Source: Streptomyces sp. M41(2017) (GTDB taxonomy: Bacteria; Actinomycetota; Actinomycetes; Streptomycetales; Streptomycetaceae). From it: 64,000 nucleotides of DNA. This document shows positions 62,547-64,000 of the stretch, piece by piece. The DNA is taken from the NCBI RefSeq assembly GCF_002078175.1, contig NZ_MWFK01000002.1:2294001-2358000 (forward strand), read 5' to 3'. Position 1 is the stretch's first letter; every line of letters starts with the position of its first letter. A program made the position numbers and the translations under genes. The notes under the pieces were generated by a model. The model was not told the origin of the DNA. It did no database searches and worked only from the letters and a program-made list of their open reading frames with translations.

Positions 62547-62702
62547 GGAGCAAGAGTCTGAGATTGATCACGGTCTGCCTCTGCCGATTGGGCTACCGCG
62601 GCTCGTGGGCACTCGGTGGAGTGCCGCTGGTGCCGCGGGGAGGACTCGAACCTCCACTGGAACCGTGCATTCACGACAAGCTTCAGGTTCAACTTGCGCT
62701 CC
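62547..62702 (-). ncRNA. Permuted tRNA-like RNA 1 (Y RNA/YrlA-like)
   Basis: Closing stem CACGGTT 62667-62661 with GACCGTG 62575-62569 (7 bp, in the place of the anticodon stem); five-base variable part CCAGT; T-arm GGAGG 62655-62651, loop TTCGAGT, CCTCC 62643-62639; acceptor strand CCGCGGC 62638-62632, then ACCA; a hairpin GGCACT/AGTGCC (62625-62608); acceptor strand GCCGCGG 62602-62596; TA; D-arm GCC 62593-62591 with GGC 62579-62577, loop holding the GG pair. Outer stem GGAGC 62702-62698 with GCTCC 62551-62547. tRNA core complete except for an anticodon loop, in permuted order. Confidence 0.75.
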
Positions 62703-62709
62703 TCGCGCA

Positions 62710-62735
62710 CCCCGGCCGTGATGCCTTGGCCGGGG
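62710..62735 (-). terminator. Hairpin between the MAKLNQ-family gene and RNA 1
   Basis: CCCCGGCC (62710-62717) and GGCCGGGG (62728-62735) form eight perfect pairs around a ten-base loop, 11 bases after the stop codon and eight bases before the outer stem of RNA 1. It may end the protein message, or be a processing signal that frees the RNA from a common transcript. Confidence 0.6.
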
Positions 62736-62746
62736 AGTTTCAGAGG

Positions 62747-63484
62747 CTACTCCTGTGCGAACAGGTAGCCGAACACCGCGTCCCCCACCCGCTGGTCGAC
62801 GACGTCCTCGCCGTTGGCCTCCTCGCGGGCGAACTTGACGGCCTGCTGCAACTTCTCGACGCGGTCCAGGAGTTGGTTCACGCGGCGGGCGGGCAGGGCG
62901 CCGGAGAACTTGACGGTCGTCCAGTAGCCGACGGGGATGTCCTCGTAGTACACCTCGACCTGGGCCGGGTGCTTCTCGGTGGCCTCGGCCTTGACGTGGT
63001 TGCGGGGGACCTTCTTCGTGCGCAGGGTCCGCACCGGGTCGGTCTTCCAGGCGTCGGTGGACGGGTCGCGCACCCAGGACTCGGAGGCGTCGAGGACGGG
63101 CAGCTTGCGCACGAAGGTGTTGAGGTCGGTGAGCTGCTTCTCCAGGAAGAGGAGGTACGACACCGGTACGCCGGGGACGAGCACGCGTCCGTCGACCTTC
63201 ACGTCGGCCCGCGCGGTGCAGTTGGCCCAGTCCTTGGTGGCGGTCACGTCGAACAGCCGGGTCAGGGTCGCCGCGGTGTCCCGCAGCACGTCCTCGGCCT
63301 GCACCTGCACCCGGGTGGACTCGGGCGGGAGCTGCTCGCCCTCCTCGTCCTTCGGCTGGTACGTCCGGGAGATACCGGCGAGCAACGCCGGTTTCTGGAG
63401 CCCGTGATGAGCAGCCGTCAGGTCCTGATGGGACTTGGACTTGATGCCCTTCTCGACTGCGATGATCTGATTGAGTTTCGCCAC
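62747..63484 (-). CDS. MAKLNQ-family conserved protein linked to RNA-repair loci
   Basis: A 245-residue cytoplasmic protein. GTG 63484 gives AKLNQIIAVEKGIKSKSHQD, the N terminus I remember for this family (label DUF7873, unverified). Then HHGLQKPALLAGISRTYQPKDEEGEQLPPES, DVTATKDWANCTARADVKVDG, and a C-terminal coiled helix (NQLLDRVEKLQQAVKFAREEANG). No catalytic motif is clear. An ATG at 63526 overlaps the upstream gene's stop (TAATG) but gives an untypical start. I recall relatives near Ro/TROVE, RtcB or nucleotidyltransferase genes, including in phages. Confidence 0.78.
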   Translation of the reverse strand: MAKLNQIIAVEKGIKSKSHQDLTAAHHGLQKPALLAGISRTYQPKDEEGEQLPPESTRVQVQAEDVLRDTAATLTRLFDVTATKDWANCTARADVKVDGRVLVPGVPVSYLLFLEKQLTDLNTFVRKLPVLDASESWVRDPSTDAWKTDPVRTLRTKKVPRNHVKAEATEKHPAQVEVYYEDIPVGYWTTVKFSGALPARRVNQLLDRVEKLQQAVKFAREEANGEDVVDQRVGDAVFGYLFAQE

Positions 63485-63525
63485 GTCGGTGACCGTAGCA
63501 GCGCCGACAGGGCTTGTTCGACGCA

Positions 63526-64000
63526 TTATTCGTACGGAGGGTGCGGCACGGCCTGTTCGGCCGCGGCGAACAACCCCTGCGCGGCGGTGAGGGTGGCGGT
63601 GAGCGCCGCGGGATCCCGCAGCGCGCGCCCGGCCAGTGCGTCGACCTCCCTGAGCCCGGCCCGCTCCAGCAGCCGCTTCTCGTTCGTGACCCACTCTCCA
63701 CGCGCCGCGAGGACGCCGTGGCCGGTCTGCACGGCGGCCGTCGCCAGAGCGCCCAGCGCCTCCGTGAGGCGGCCGGCGGGGGCGTGGTTGGCCAGCGCGT
63801 AGGAGAGGTTGGCGCGCGCACTGCCGAACCAGCGCGCCGAGGCGTGCGCGCGCAGTTCGGCCGGGTAGCCGTGGGGGCGGGGGATGTCGTCACCGCGCAG
63901 GACGCGGTTGACGGCGAGTTCGGCGACGATCAGGTACGTGGGGATGCCCGCGAGGTGGAAGAGGAGCGGTTCGATCGCGAACCGGCCCGCCTCCGCCTGC
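63526..64000 (-). CDS. Probable nucleotidyltransferase-family protein, C-terminal part
   Basis: The last 158 codons of a gene that begins beyond the right edge. The visible part is all-helical: FAIEPLLFHLAGIPTYLIVAE, SARANLSYALANHAPAG, and VLAARGEWVTNEKRLLERAGL near the end. This matches the C-terminal domain I recall from MNT-type nucleotidyltransferases of Streptomyces; the catalytic GS...DxD part is not in the window, so the call is tentative. Its stop overlaps an ATG of the next gene. Confidence 0.5.
   Translation of the reverse strand, partial: QAEAGRFAIEPLLFHLAGIPTYLIVAELAVNRVLRGDDIPRPHGYPAELRAHASARWFGSARANLSYALANHAPAGRLTEALGALATAAVQTGHGVLAARGEWVTNEKRLLERAGLREVDALAGRALRDPAALTATLTAAQGLFAAAEQAVPHPPYE

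Noticed and set aside
62405..62702. One or two ordinary tRNA genes on the minus strand
   Set aside because: Each T-arm and D-arm is convincing, but in each case the acceptor strands pair only if the 3' half precedes the 5' half, and no 7-base anticodon loop with T33 exists.
62547..62702. A permuted pre-tRNA of the algal kind, spliced at the anticodon loop
   Set aside because: The bases next to the closing stem (TGATCA on one side, AATG on the other) do not give a normal loop with T33, and a second unit with the same topology fits a Y RNA pair better. Not excluded.

Overview
The window is high-GC actinobacterial chromosome and almost certainly Streptomyces. It carries whiA beside yvcK, rapZ and uvrC, mycothiol-type enzymes, DUF397/XRE regulator pairs, many GTG starts and tightly coupled operons. 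Gene order from pgi to uvrB matches the core arrangement I know from Streptomyces coelicolor. I see no insertion sequence, prophage or CRISPR array.

Layout. 1-15.9 kb, all on the minus strand: pgi (cut by the left edge), an MFS exporter, an RbpA-family RNA polymerase-binding protein, secG, tpiA, pgk, gap, a secreted M14 carboxypeptidase, then whiA-yvcK-rapZ-uvrC with overlapping stop and start codons. 16-20 kb: an HTH-type protein, a Tat/lipobox Rieske protein, and a LacI regulator plus PfkB sugar kinase behind two LacI-type palindromes. 20-29 kb: uvrA with a lysine/alanine tail, a DinB-type mycothiol enzyme, an MBL hydrolase, an amino-acid ABC transporter, aroQ and an S66-family protein whose nucleophile position reads Gln. 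29-40 kb: an MFS transporter, a Ca2+/H+ antiporter, terC behind a convincing yybP-ykoY (Mn2+) riboswitch, a TerD-fusion protein, terD, uvrB, an MHYT membrane protein and a glycerophosphodiesterase. All three uvr excision genes and an ogt lie in the window. 40-53 kb: cupin, fdhA, psuG with its kinase, a methyltransferase, corA, a CBS protein, small conserved proteins, a stand-alone gltD-like oxidoreductase, and a carboxymuconolactone decarboxylase-like protein divergent from a MocR regulator. 53-62 kb: DUF397/XRE genes divergent from an anti-sigma-type ATPase, an ABC exporter, DUF899 and FUSC proteins.

The most unusual locus is 62.3-64.0 kb (minus strand). A probable nucleotidyltransferase (cut by the right edge) and a conserved protein beginning MAKLNQ (read from GTG) are followed by two tandem structured RNAs. 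Each folds into a tRNA elbow with circularly permuted order: T-arm, acceptor-like stem closed by a loop, D-arm, then a closing helix made from the two RNA ends. This is the topology I associate with Ro60-bound bacterial Y RNAs of the YrlA type. The protein neighbours fit an RNA-repair or RNA quality-control system, so I read the locus as part of such a system. No Ro/TROVE or RtcB gene is inside the window.
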